Shown: one piece after another, positions 9,362 through 17,940 of the stretch
Layout: each line of letters starts with the position of its first letter
How positions within the stretch are numbered: the stretch's first letter is position 1
Assembly (NCBI GenBank): GCA_902465105.1
Contig: CABQLM010000008.1
Coordinates: forward strand, 1-42,186
Reading direction: 5' to 3'
Origin: an uncultured Collinsella sp.
GTDB lineage: Bacteria > Actinomycetota > Coriobacteriia > Coriobacteriales > Coriobacteriaceae
DNA length: 42,186 bases
Made by a program: the position numbers and the translations under genes
The notes under the pieces: model-generated
Databases searched by the model: none
Told to the model about the DNA's origin: nothing
Seen by the model: only the letters and a program-made list of their open reading frames with translations

Positions 9362-9961
9362 TTAACGAATATCAGGCCCAGCCTTTATCAGCTTCATCCA
9401 TTTACATAGAGTCGAATTCTTGATTAGAATTCTTGCAGTGAGTCTTTTGATGTCACCTGCCGGGTCATCCTTTCGTTTTCCCGCAACATCCTCGATAGCG
9501 AACCATATATCGCCCTTTGACTTAAATGCACAGAATCTGCCGTGAGCAAATCCATTTCGTAAGTGATAAAACAAACTGATCGTTTGATTGCTTTTGGCAT
9601 CATAAAAGACAGCAGACTCGAAGGGCTTTGACTCGATGCCAGCGCAATCAAACAAATCAGCATTACGCAAAGCCTGTTCCATATCACCAACAGCCGCGGC
9701 AGACCAATATAAAGACTTATTTGAGCTTGCTGCCTTTAGCTTTTTATTCAAATATTGAGGCTTTCTCCAAGGAGCATCCCATCCGTATTCAGAGACCGAA
9801 ACGCTTCTGTTGGACAATCCCGGAGCGGGAGTTTCGACAACAAAGAACCTTAGAAGCGGCGAAAGTATAGGGCCCAAAGACTTGCACGTCATTCCGTTTT
9901 TGACCCATGCAGGATTCGACTCAACAAAGACAACTTCATTTGCTGAAATATATTCAAACAT
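9362..9961 (-). CDS. HEPN-motif hypothetical protein nested between the pglX halves
   Basis: This is an unrecognised 199-aa protein. Its clearest feature is the segment HLRNGFAHGRF, which contains R135-N-G-F-A-H140. This matches the R-x4-6-H motif, with a polar residue after Arg, of HEPN-fold RNases and HEPN-like Abi proteins. The N-terminal 100 residues look globular, with SVSEYGWDAPWRKPQYLNKK recalling proteins that recognise a partner or substrate. No transmembrane segment is seen. It starts ten bases after the pglX methyltransferase stop, with an AGGTAGGG site in the gap, so it is translated as part of the operon. Base composition is clearly lower in GC than the BREX genes. By analogy with PrrC inside EcoprrI it could be a guard RNase, but a single short motif is thin evidence. 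Confidence 0.7.
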   Translation of the reverse strand: MFEYISANEVVFVESNPAWVKNGMTCKSLGPILSPLLRFFVVETPAPGLSNRSVSVSEYGWDAPWRKPQYLNKKLKAASSNKSLYWSAAAVGDMEQALRNADLFDCAGIESKPFESAVFYDAKSNQTISLFYHLRNGFAHGRFCAFKSKGDIWFAIEDVAGKRKDDPAGDIKRLTARILIKNSTLCKWMKLIKAGPDIR

Positions 9962-9970
9962 GAACCCTAC

Positions 9971-12436
9971 CTAAACCAAAGGGTTACGTTTGAAATCCCA
10001 AGAGGTTTCAAACGAGTCCCAATCATTTTTTGAAATGGACACATTGCTATCGACCAGACTATTAATTGCCGGTTTATACTCAGCGGAAATAAGCATGGGA
10101 AGTGCTTTGATGTCTCTCGCCTGCATGTTAAGAGTAGGGTTAAGCATGCTGAGGACATCGGCGGCAATAGAGCAATTAAGGAAACCTAGGGTCCAGTTCT
10201 CGCTTGAGCCCAGGCCACAAATGCATGGGCCGGCCATGTCAAATCCGCCCGTCGGCGGCAACAGCCTGAAACTCGGCTTGCCTGATGTCAGCATTGTGTA
10301 ACAAACGCCTTCACTGAACCAATATTTTGACGCCAGCAAATTGGAGGTCGGATTACTCTGGTAAAACTCAATTGCGTCCTTTTTGATCGAAACCAACCAA
10401 TGAAGATTGCCAAACCATCGACGAAAGTCGCCGCCCTTTGAGTAAGTAGCCCATGAGCCTTTTCGCCCAACCGAACGCGCGCCGACCTCCCAAAACAAGC
10501 GCAAATATAAATTGTTGTCGCCTGTTTTATTTTGAGACCCTGTATAGTCCGAGTAATCGCCAATGGAGTGGCCCAAAGAGAAAGCAGAGAGTAACCCGTC
10601 ACTGGCCCAGTAAGCTATGGGGGTGCCAGGAACCTGCTTGAAGGTGTCGGCGTCGCGGCGGTAGAACCAGCCGCAATCGGGGTTTTGGATGGCCTCGACC
10701 AGTTTGAGCCTCTTGGCCTCAGAGCCGTTGATATCAACAAGGCGCACATAGGCGCCCTCGGCGTCCGAATGCTGGTTGTAGATCACGTCAGCTGTAACGT
10801 TGACGACCTCGCCGCCGATAGCATCAAACGCGCGAGGTCCCAGATGGGCCATGGAAACGATTGTCTTGTTGTCGATAACCTTGGCGCGCATCTTCTCAAA
10901 GCTGCCCAAGAACATCCAACTCTGCATGGTAACCATTGCGGCGTAGCCCTTATCCTCGACAAGGTTAAAACCGCGCTCGATAAAGCACGTGCAGAGGTCG
11001 CTCTTCACGTCGGGGTAGTTCTTCTTGATCCACTTGCTCATGAATGGATTAAAGCTGCTGCTGCCCATATACGGAGGATTCGCCACAGTGCAGGTAAAAC
11101 GACGGGACAGCTTCTCGCAGATGGCGGCAGCGCTTTCGAGCTTAGTTTTGGCCGTAGCGGCAAAAAGGTCATCGGAACAACTCACGGCGGCAGCCTTGAG
11201 CTCGTCGATCTCGTCCTCTGAGGGATTGAGCAGCGAACCGATCTCGCCCAAATGACTCAGCTCCTCGGCGAGATTCTTGTTACCCGGCAGCTCGTCCTCC
11301 CCTAGCGGGATGCTCGAGAGCACGGTAACGTCGGCGCGAACGCCACGCCTAAAGAAGCGACGGTCGTGCTCGCGGGCGCACATGGCAAGCGCCAGCTCCG
11401 CGATCTGTGCCGCACGGGAATCGATTTCCATACCTGCAAGGTTTTTAGTAAGAATGAGCTCGGGAATCTCGCGCTCACGATAGCCGCGCTCCTCGTACAT
11501 ATGGAAGAGCAGCTCAAACGCATAGACCAAGATATGGCCCGAGCCGCATGCGGGGTCGCAGAGGGTTATCTCCTCGGGACTCGAAATGCGAATGAAGTCC
11601 TCGTGCTCAGCATCGGGCTCGATGTAATACTCCATGCGCTCGCGTAGCGAACTCCCCGGATTGTTGAGCATCCACAGACGGCCGAGCGAGTTCTCGACCA
11701 TATAGCGCACGATCCACTCGGGGGTGAAGAGCTGCGTGGCGGGCGCGATGTCCGCCGCCGCTGCCTTGCGCTTGGACTTGAAGAACTCGTCTTTAACGTC
11801 GGCATTGTAGTACTGATACATCCAGCCCAGAACGGTCACGCCCTCGCGCCAGTCCTCGTCAGCGAGGACGGCATTGAGTTTGCCCACCACACTGTCAGCC
11901 ATCATGAGGCCCTGGGGCAACAGCAGCTCCATGGCTCCGCCCACGCGTTCAAAGACGCCCGGCAGGCAATCGGCGAGCTCCTCGCACTGAGCAACAAACA
12001 GGTAGCGCCACAACGGTTCATCCAAGCCCGCCATCTTGAGCTCGGCTATGCGATCGGTATCGGCCGTCGTTATTTCCACGTCCAGTGCGTTCTCCACGGC
12101 CTCGCTGCCATGGCTGCCGTCCGCACGACTTAGCATGCGCATACGGCTGGGAAGCCATCCGCATGCATCCATGAAGCGAATGGCCACGATGCGGTTGAAC
12201 CAGGTGTAGGCCGCACGGTCGCGCAGTGCCTCGTGACCCACCTCTGCCTGCATGCGCAGCAGTTCATCGCGCTGCTCAACCTCAGCAGGACTTAGGGGCA
12301 GGCCGTTGACGGTCTCGGACCCAACGGGCGTGGGTGCAGGTTCGGTGATGCCGTAGCGCACCATCTGCGCCTCCACGCCTTTGATGAGCTCCGTACGGGC
12401 CCAGGTGCAGAAGCTCTTAAGAGCAGAATCGTTCAT
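9971..12436 (-). CDS. pglX: BREX-1 adenine-specific DNA methyltransferase PglX, N-terminal/catalytic part
   Basis: PglX methylates adenine in the BREX recognition site, marking host DNA as self. This 821-aa gene carries the N-terminal helical region (YTWFNRIVAIRFMDACG), the SAM-binding motif DPACGSGHIL near residue 292, the catalytic NPPYMGSSSF motif near residue 449 and a target-recognition region from about residue 600. It stops after FETSWDFKRNPLV, which in ordinary BREX-1 PglX is followed by a linker and about 300 further residues; those are encoded separately at 8132-9100. The last 600 bases (to about 10,600) are noticeably AT-richer than the rest: by hand count 20 G+C in 60 bases at 10021-10080 against 37 in 60 at 10801-10860. 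This suggests an exchanged specificity domain. It follows brxC after a 66-bp gap that holds a hairpin. Confidence 0.93.
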   Translation of the reverse strand: MNDSALKSFCTWARTELIKGVEAQMVRYGITEPAPTPVGSETVNGLPLSPAEVEQRDELLRMQAEVGHEALRDRAAYTWFNRIVAIRFMDACGWLPSRMRMLSRADGSHGSEAVENALDVEITTADTDRIAELKMAGLDEPLWRYLFVAQCEELADCLPGVFERVGGAMELLLPQGLMMADSVVGKLNAVLADEDWREGVTVLGWMYQYYNADVKDEFFKSKRKAAAADIAPATQLFTPEWIVRYMVENSLGRLWMLNNPGSSLRERMEYYIEPDAEHEDFIRISSPEEITLCDPACGSGHILVYAFELLFHMYEERGYREREIPELILTKNLAGMEIDSRAAQIAELALAMCAREHDRRFFRRGVRADVTVLSSIPLGEDELPGNKNLAEELSHLGEIGSLLNPSEDEIDELKAAAVSCSDDLFAATAKTKLESAAAICEKLSRRFTCTVANPPYMGSSSFNPFMSKWIKKNYPDVKSDLCTCFIERGFNLVEDKGYAAMVTMQSWMFLGSFEKMRAKVIDNKTIVSMAHLGPRAFDAIGGEVVNVTADVIYNQHSDAEGAYVRLVDINGSEAKRLKLVEAIQNPDCGWFYRRDADTFKQVPGTPIAYWASDGLLSAFSLGHSIGDYSDYTGSQNKTGDNNLYLRLFWEVGARSVGRKGSWATYSKGGDFRRWFGNLHWLVSIKKDAIEFYQSNPTSNLLASKYWFSEGVCYTMLTSGKPSFRLLPPTGGFDMAGPCICGLGSSENWTLGFLNCSIAADVLSMLNPTLNMQARDIKALPMLISAEYKPAINSLVDSNVSISKNDWDSFETSWDFKRNPLV

Positions 12437-12463
12437 GGTTGATGAGCCTTTCTAAACGCCATA

Positions 12464-12495
12464 AGCCACCGGTGCGCGCTTTGGCACCGGTGGCT
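12464..12495 (-). promoter_or_regulatory. Hairpin between brxC and pglX
   Basis: Perfect 12-bp arms AGCCACCGGTGC (12464-12475) and its complement (12484-12495) enclose an 8-base loop in the short gap between the brxC stop and the pglX start. No T run follows on the minus strand, so it is unlikely to be a full terminator. It could be an attenuator or an RNA-processing or stabilising hairpin that sets pglX output relative to brxC. Confidence 0.65.
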
Positions 12496-12502
12496 CCGCG
12501 GG

Positions 12503-15500
12503 TTAGTTGATACGGATCTCGTCGTTTGCAGCGAGCGCCTGCATAAGGCGGGAGCGCAGGTCGTCCACGTAGCGCTCCACGTCCTCTGCGGACAAGAGAC
12601 GACTCGGCTTGGCCAGATCGGCGCGGCGCACAGTCTTGATCTTGCGCTGGGGCTTGGGCGCGGGCACGGGAGCAGACGATGCGGCGCCCTTGTTGGAGAC
12701 CTTCTTGACCACCTCGCCCGTACTCATGACCTCGGTGGTGCGGCGCTCGTTGTCCATACGCACGCGGGCCTCATCCACAGCGTCGTACATCTCGTTGGCC
12801 GCCGCACTGAGCCAGTCGCCCCAGTTAGTTGCAACAACGCTCAGTTCGTTGAGACTTTGAGCGCTGTGGGCACGGTTTTTGAACGACTCGTATTTGGTGC
12901 CGGCGTCTGCTATGGCATCCTTGGCCTGATTGACAAAGCCCTTTTGACTCTCGGCCTGCGCCCGCAGGTCTTGCAGATCGCTCTCGATGCGACACAAAAA
13001 CTCATTGCGGCGGATGCCCAACAGCTTTTTCATGTCATCCTCGACGGGAACCATAAGCGGCTGCAGGTCTTTAATACGGCCGTAGGGCTTGGGATCTTTG
13101 AGGATCTCACGAACCGTTGCCACGTTCTCCACCGCACCGGGAATGTCATCGGAGGCATACTCGATACCCTCGGTGCGGTTCAAGAAATCCCTGGCGTGGT
13201 CAAACGCTGTTCGTTGATTGGACTCGAAAAACTCAACCACCTTGTCAAAGTCTTCCTTGGCATCGAGCAAACGCTCCTCATGCTTGGTGAACGTGGTCAA
13301 GAACGCCTCGGCCTCGTTCTGGTCCTTAAGGACGTCGGCCACCTCCGAGCGCATCTTCTCGCACTCGTCCTCACCGGGATACGGATAGAGCGGTTTGATG
13401 CCCGTATAGTAGTCGCGTGCTATGGCGAGGCACGACTCGCGCAAGTCCTCAAGGCGCTCCTTGAGCTCGACCACGAGCCTATCCTCGTTGGAGGGCACGG
13501 TCTTGAGATCAAACAGGTCACACATGAGTTCGCCCGTGGCGCGCAGCAACCGGTCGCTCATGCGCATGCGCAAGCGCACCTGGGCCTTATCAGCATCCTT
13601 GCGCAGGAGCGCCACCATGCGGCTGTCGTTAGCTTGAACCGTCTGACCGCCAAACAGCACCTGCGCGCGCTGCTCCACCACAAGCTGCGCCACCACATTT
13701 GCGATGTCGACCTCGCGCCAGCCAAAGGGCCTTTGCTGGTACTGGCGCTGGATATCGCCCATAGCGGTATCCAGGTGGCGCTGGTGCTGCACTTTGAGGT
13801 AGTCCTCGACCTCTTTGAGCGCACGCGTGTTACCTGCATCCATGCCAGCGAGCCCCACTTGAACGTTGCCCACCAGAGTAGAGCGAATATCGGAATCGCT
13901 CGTGACCGGCGCGCCGATATAGTCGGCCTTTTCAAAGACCACATCGCACAGCTGCGCCAGCACCTGCTCAAAGACCTGAGCGGGTTTGGCAGCACGGATC
14001 TCAATCATGCGCCCGTTGACGGCGCATCGTGCATGGAGCACTGCCTCAGCCAAAAGGGCGTCAGCCTCTTTCTCGTTAAAGTCCTTCTCGCGCATTTTGG
14101 CCTCGACAATCTGGCGGGTACTCGGCGGTAGCTCCTGCAGATTGCGCGTCTGGGCGTACATGCGAATCTTAGCGGCGTTGACGAGTGGGGCCCAATAATC
14201 CACCTCGTCGCTCAAGGCCACGATGGCCTTATCCACGGATTTCAATGCCAGCTCGGTATCGTCCGAACGGCCCAGATCGCTGGCCATGGTCACCACGGAA
14301 AGTTCCATGCCGCCCATGCTGGTACCGTGGATTGAGCCGTCCACATAGCGGTCAAACGGAAAGTCGTTGGCCCCGCGGTTGAGTTTGCGCGCAGTGTAGA
14401 TGCTTTCGAACAGGCGCTTCTTGATGTACTCAATCACCTTCGCGTTGTCGATCGGGGTGCGTGCGATCTCCTGCGCTATCTCCTGCTCCTCGTCGGTGAG
14501 GAAGCTATAGGTATCGCCCTGGCGTGCCACGTAGCTCTCGCGCTCCAAGCGGGCGAGAGATTCCTTGACGCGGTCCTTAAGGGCGCGCTTGTCCACGTCC
14601 AGGCTATCGATCATAAGGATGGAGATGTTCTCGACCGTGGCCTTGACGTAGCCGATGTAGCGGATCAAGTACAGGAGCTTAAGCACCCGGACATCGTAGC
14701 TCTCAAGACCCTCTGCGTTTTCAGCCGCGCGCTCCGCACAGACGACGACCTGAATGATGCCGTGCTCCAAATCCTTGGAGATTGTGTCGAAGAAGCGCCA
14801 GAACGGCACGAGTGCACCAGTCTGGTCATGCTGGATGGCCTGAGCGCTCTCCTGAAACGCGCTCAGCATGGAGCGCTCGCCCGTGGACATGTGCTTGGCC
14901 TTAACACCGTGCTTGCGTACCTCGGTCATCACGTCGGGCAGGAGCTTAAACTGGTAGCCCACAAACGGGTAGCTGGCCACAAAATCCTTGGAGTTGGCGA
15001 AGCCGGCAAGGTCGGAGCGCGAGCCGCCCTCAAAGGTAAAGTTGTTTTTGAGGACGGCGGTGTCTTGCTCGTAGACCTGTGCAAGCATATCGGCCGCCGG
15101 CGCGGTCTTCTCGAGCACACGGCGCTGGATGACCTCGTCCACGCTGGAGCTGGAGAGCGAAAGACGGGTATTGAAGCGGCCTTGGATCTTTGAAAAGTCG
15201 TTGCCCACGGGCAGGCTCAGGTTGTCGATGGCCTCCTGGCTCGTGACCATCACCCACACGCGGCCACCGCAGGCGGCACCCAGCTCCTCGACGATGGTCT
15301 GAAGACTCAACATAAGGCTTGGATCCCGGTCGTTTGTAATAAACTGACCCACCTCGTCAACCATAAAGAGCAAACGGTAGTTGCCGCCGTGGGCCGCTGC
15401 CTGAGCGTCTACGTAGTCCTTGACCTTTTTGGCAAAGACATCGGGGGCCAAAACCTCGTCCTCAGAACCCTCAAGCCAGTTCCATGCGGCCTTTTCGCTC

Positions 15501-16165
15501 ATGCCGAGCACGCTCTGCAGCACCTCGACGACGTCGTCCTCAAAGTAGCTGTAGGTGTCGCGGGTCTGGAGCCAGGACTCGCCGTTGACGCGCTCAAAGG
15601 CCTCGCGGAACTCCTGGGTCTTGCCCAGGGAATCGATGTGGTCCTCGAGCTTTGCAAGCTTTAGGTCCTCGCCGTAGAAGCCGCGCGCCTCGTAGAACAT
15701 GCGCTCAAAGCCGCGAAGCAGCGCCGTAGGAGCCGTATCGCCCTGCTTCCACTGGCCCGCCTTGCTATCGATGTTAAAGAGGATGGCCTGCGTGGACACC
15801 GAGCAGGCGCGCTCCATGGCAGCCTCGACCATGGGGTCGGCGATCTTGCCGTCAAAGTAGCGGATGGCGCTCTTGCCGCCGATCTGGCGATTCTCGAGCA
15901 GGTAGCTCAGCATCTTGAGGAAGTGCGATTTACCGGAACCGAAGAAACCACTGATCCACACGCCGATCTTGTCGGTGGACACATCGATGGCATCGCCGTA
16001 GGCCTTGAAGAACGTGGCAAAATGCCTCTGCAACTCGCGCGTCACCACGTACTCGTCAAGCTCCTGGCGGATGGACCCGTCTTTTGAATCCTGGACCTTG
16101 ACCACACCGTTGATGATGCGGTTGATGTCTTTTGCAAAGAGGTCGCGAATGATCGTGTTGTCCAT
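12503..16165 (-). CDS. brxC: BREX system P-loop ATPase BrxC
   Basis: BrxC (PglY-like) is the large P-loop ATPase of BREX, required for both defence and methylation. At 1,220 aa it has the family's usual length. It opens with MDNTIIRDLFAKDINRIING, typical of BrxC N-termini, and has a Walker A motif (GFFGSGKSHFLK) near residue 75 and an acidic Walker B-like segment (LLFMVDEVGQF) near residue 267. The C-terminal half is largely charged and helical with coiled-coil character. The last 100 residues include an Ala/Pro/Lys-rich linker followed by a conserved-looking tail. AAAGGAGC precedes the ATG at 16165. It is third in the operon, 78 bases after brxB. Confidence 0.95.
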   Translation of the reverse strand: MDNTIIRDLFAKDINRIINGVVKVQDSKDGSIRQELDEYVVTRELQRHFATFFKAYGDAIDVSTDKIGVWISGFFGSGKSHFLKMLSYLLENRQIGGKSAIRYFDGKIADPMVEAAMERACSVSTQAILFNIDSKAGQWKQGDTAPTALLRGFERMFYEARGFYGEDLKLAKLEDHIDSLGKTQEFREAFERVNGESWLQTRDTYSYFEDDVVEVLQSVLGMSEKAAWNWLEGSEDEVLAPDVFAKKVKDYVDAQAAAHGGNYRLLFMVDEVGQFITNDRDPSLMLSLQTIVEELGAACGGRVWVMVTSQEAIDNLSLPVGNDFSKIQGRFNTRLSLSSSSVDEVIQRRVLEKTAPAADMLAQVYEQDTAVLKNNFTFEGGSRSDLAGFANSKDFVASYPFVGYQFKLLPDVMTEVRKHGVKAKHMSTGERSMLSAFQESAQAIQHDQTGALVPFWRFFDTISKDLEHGIIQVVVCAERAAENAEGLESYDVRVLKLLYLIRYIGYVKATVENISILMIDSLDVDKRALKDRVKESLARLERESYVARQGDTYSFLTDEEQEIAQEIARTPIDNAKVIEYIKKRLFESIYTARKLNRGANDFPFDRYVDGSIHGTSMGGMELSVVTMASDLGRSDDTELALKSVDKAIVALSDEVDYWAPLVNAAKIRMYAQTRNLQELPPSTRQIVEAKMREKDFNEKEADALLAEAVLHARCAVNGRMIEIRAAKPAQVFEQVLAQLCDVVFEKADYIGAPVTSDSDIRSTLVGNVQVGLAGMDAGNTRALKEVEDYLKVQHQRHLDTAMGDIQRQYQQRPFGWREVDIANVVAQLVVEQRAQVLFGGQTVQANDSRMVALLRKDADKAQVRLRMRMSDRLLRATGELMCDLFDLKTVPSNEDRLVVELKERLEDLRESCLAIARDYYTGIKPLYPYPGEDECEKMRSEVADVLKDQNEAEAFLTTFTKHEERLLDAKEDFDKVVEFFESNQRTAFDHARDFLNRTEGIEYASDDIPGAVENVATVREILKDPKPYGRIKDLQPLMVPVEDDMKKLLGIRRNEFLCRIESDLQDLRAQAESQKGFVNQAKDAIADAGTKYESFKNRAHSAQSLNELSVVATNWGDWLSAAANEMYDAVDEARVRMDNERRTTEVMSTGEVVKKVSNKGAASSAPVPAPKPQRKIKTVRRADLAKPSRLLSAEDVERYVDDLRSRLMQALAANDEIRIN

Positions 16166-16243
16166 GGGTGCTCCTTTGAGTTTGGGAACGTTATGGCAAA
16201 GGGTTGTTACCGGCGGCAGGAACTTGTCTGCGGGGAGCCGTGC

Positions 16244-16936
16244 TTACGAGATATCGATGGCGCGGTAGTAGTTGTCGGCCGGCAGACGGTTAAAGAGCTG
16301 GAAAGAAGAGCCGTTGAAACTGCCCGGATAGGCGGCGACCACAGGCACCTCATCAAAATCCGCAAGCATGCAGTGGAGAAGCGTGTGTATGCGAAAGAAC
16401 GGGAAGACCTCGCCCGCGCCGGTGAGGAAAACGACGTCTCCAGGCGCGTGCGGCTCGGTCTGCTCAAGGATGTACGCGGCGACTTTCTCGGGCGAGGCGA
16501 ACTTGGCCACGTCCTCGAGCACGCGCTGGGTACCGCGGCGCTCCTCTTGGCGTGGGATGGCCTTAAGGACACGGCGCTTTTCGAGAATTGCCAGCACGGC
16601 GTCGTAAAGGTTCACGACCTTGAGCGTGCACGGAAGCTTGTCGGCCTCGGCATCACGTGAAAGGGCGTCAAATAATGCACGCGCCTCAAACTCCAGCGCG
16701 GGGTCATAGCAAAAGGTGTGGAAGCCGATCTCATTGCCTATGCCCTTGTTGGCCAAAAAGTCCTCGCTGCACAGGCACTCGCGCAGAAGCTGCGCACGGC
16801 GCTCAAATTCCTGACAGGCGCGCTCGGAGCGGACATGCGCCGCCACGGCGCTCTTGCGGGAATGGATGCCGATATTGGTGGTGAGATCGGTCGCCGGGGT
16901 GATAACAGGGTCGACGGCGCTTTTGACGGGAGCCAC
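16244..16936 (-). CDS. brxB: BREX protein BrxB (DUF1788)
   Basis: BrxB is a small conserved BREX-1 protein of unknown biochemical role. DUF1788 hallmarks are visible: NKGIGNEIGFHTFCYDP near residue 65, a mid-protein VFLTGAGEVFPFFRIH segment, and the terminal AYPGSFNGSSFQLFN followed by NYYRAIDI. The chosen start is a GTG at 16936, one base after the brxA stop, which implies translational coupling. The first 35 residues (MAPVKSAVDP onward) look poorly conserved, so a later start remains possible. Length (230 aa) is normal for the family. Confidence 0.9.
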   Translation of the reverse strand: MAPVKSAVDPVITPATDLTTNIGIHSRKSAVAAHVRSERACQEFERRAQLLRECLCSEDFLANKGIGNEIGFHTFCYDPALEFEARALFDALSRDAEADKLPCTLKVVNLYDAVLAILEKRRVLKAIPRQEERRGTQRVLEDVAKFASPEKVAAYILEQTEPHAPGDVVFLTGAGEVFPFFRIHTLLHCMLADFDEVPVVAAYPGSFNGSSFQLFNRLPADNYYRAIDIS

Positions 16937-16937
16937 G

Positions 16938-17630
16938 CTACATCACCGCCCTGCCGGTAAGGGCCGCGATAAGCGACTGCTCGCCCAGCTGAACCAAGGC
17001 TCGCTCGACATCGGAATCGAGGAAGAGTGGTGACAGGCGCTCGGACTCCGGGCCCTGCCCCTCGCCGATAAGGCCGGCATGGCGGAGCGTCTGGCGGAGC
17101 GAGCCCTTAATGCGCCTGACCGTGGCCTCAGTCCAGCGGGCCGCGTCCGGATACTCCGTGGTAAAGCGTGTCATAAAGGCGTTGAGGTCAACCGCCGTAA
17201 AGGCATAATCGAAGTTTTGTAGGCGCTCCCCTACCTCGACGAGCACGAGCTCGCGCACGATATCGTAGCGGCAGATCATGCTGTAGAAGATGGCCTGGTC
17301 CGCCTGCGTGGGAGTGCCGGATGCCATGAGCCTGGTTAGGGATGACGCAGCCTCGACGGCGGTTTTGGGGTCGATGCCGCGCGCGGCGCATACGGCGTCC
17401 GTGGGCACCATGGCGTCAAGGCGGCGAAAGCACACGGTTGCGCGGTTGGCGACCATGCGCTCCGTGGGATATTGAAAGAGGTTCTCGCTCTTTACGCGTA
17501 CAATGACCTGCTCGTCGCTTGCGCCCTGCATACGAAGGGCAGCGACGATGCGCATCTCATGCGGGAGGAATTGCTCGCGGGTGAGCACCCCCCCCCCCGA
17601 ACGCTTTTTGTGGTTACATCCACAGTACAC
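16938..17630 (-). CDS. brxA: BREX protein BrxA (DUF1819), with a G11 tract near the start
   Basis: BrxA is the first gene of type 1 BREX operons, a small DNA-binding-type protein. The DUF1819 signature is clear: LTREQFLPHEMRIVAAL, then ENLFQYPTER and CFRRLDAM. The drawn start is a GTG at 17630, which gives a 14-residue leader read through an 11-G run (17588-17598) before the conserved part. Another GTG lies directly at the end of the G run (17588), and the first ATG of the frame is further in (M of HEMRIV). With 11 Gs the upstream GTG is in frame with brxA. With 9 or 12 Gs a different GTG at 17692 would be, and with 10 or 13 neither is. The start is therefore uncertain and possibly switchable. 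Confidence 0.88.
   Translation of the reverse strand: MYCGCNHKKRSGGGVLTREQFLPHEMRIVAALRMQGASDEQVIVRVKSENLFQYPTERMVANRATVCFRRLDAMVPTDAVCAARGIDPKTAVEAASSLTRLMASGTPTQADQAIFYSMICRYDIVRELVLVEVGERLQNFDYAFTAVDLNAFMTRFTTEYPDAARWTEATVRRIKGSLRQTLRHAGLIGEGQGPESERLSPLFLDSDVERALVQLGEQSLIAALTGRAVM
17588..17598 (-). repeat. G11 homopolymer in the first codons of brxA
   Basis: Eleven consecutive Cs on the plus strand read as eleven Gs at the beginning of brxA. Such runs slip during replication and are classic phase-variation tracts; pglX G tracts are known to vary in Streptomyces Pgl. Here the run separates the possible upstream starts from the conserved DUF1819 region. Confidence 0.85.
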
Positions 17631-17712
17631 GCTCCAAGGGTGTCAAAGGCTGTCACAAGTGCGCCGCAACCCGGCAGGCAGGCGCGGCGCACATGACAAT
17701 AATCATACCTGT

Positions 17713-17729
17713 TGGTAAAAAAGTTACCA
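17713..17729. promoter_or_regulatory. Palindrome upstream of brxA, possible operator
   Basis: TGGTAA and TTACCA are separated by five bases, a perfect 6-bp inverted repeat. On the minus strand TTGACA is present at 17739-17744 and TATGAT at 17703-17708, but they are 30 bases apart and so do not form one standard promoter. The palindrome lies between them, where a regulator of the BREX operon could bind. No BrxR-type regulator gene is in the window. The rest of the 17.73-17.94 kb gap shows nothing I can name. Confidence 0.4.
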
Positions 17730-17940
17730 CGCCCAGAGTGTCAAATGTTGAGCAACAAAATTTAATCCGGTTAACGGTCATTTTCGCAGCTCAGGAGCTT
17801 TGGCGAGGTCGCCCCACACCACACTTGCCAGACAACCGCGCGGCATCCCCACCTGGGCAGCCAAAGCGCCCAACAGCCTCCAGCTAAAACTTGAGGTGCT
17901 ATCCGCGCGTCTTACGCCCAATGGCCGGCAAATACAATCA

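Noticed and set aside
8132..12436. Split pglX as a simple sequencing frameshift
   Set aside because: A separate start codon with a ribosome-binding site, a 199-codon ORF and a 261-bp gap lie between the halves, which one or two base errors cannot produce.
12857..14131. A 424-codon plus-strand frame opposite brxC
   Set aside because: It is an antisense shadow of the conserved BrxC C-terminal half.
8132..17630. Recombinase-driven inversion of pglX, as seen in some BREX loci
   Set aside because: There is no recombinase gene, no inverted second copy of pglX and no long inverted repeats flanking the recognition domain in this window.
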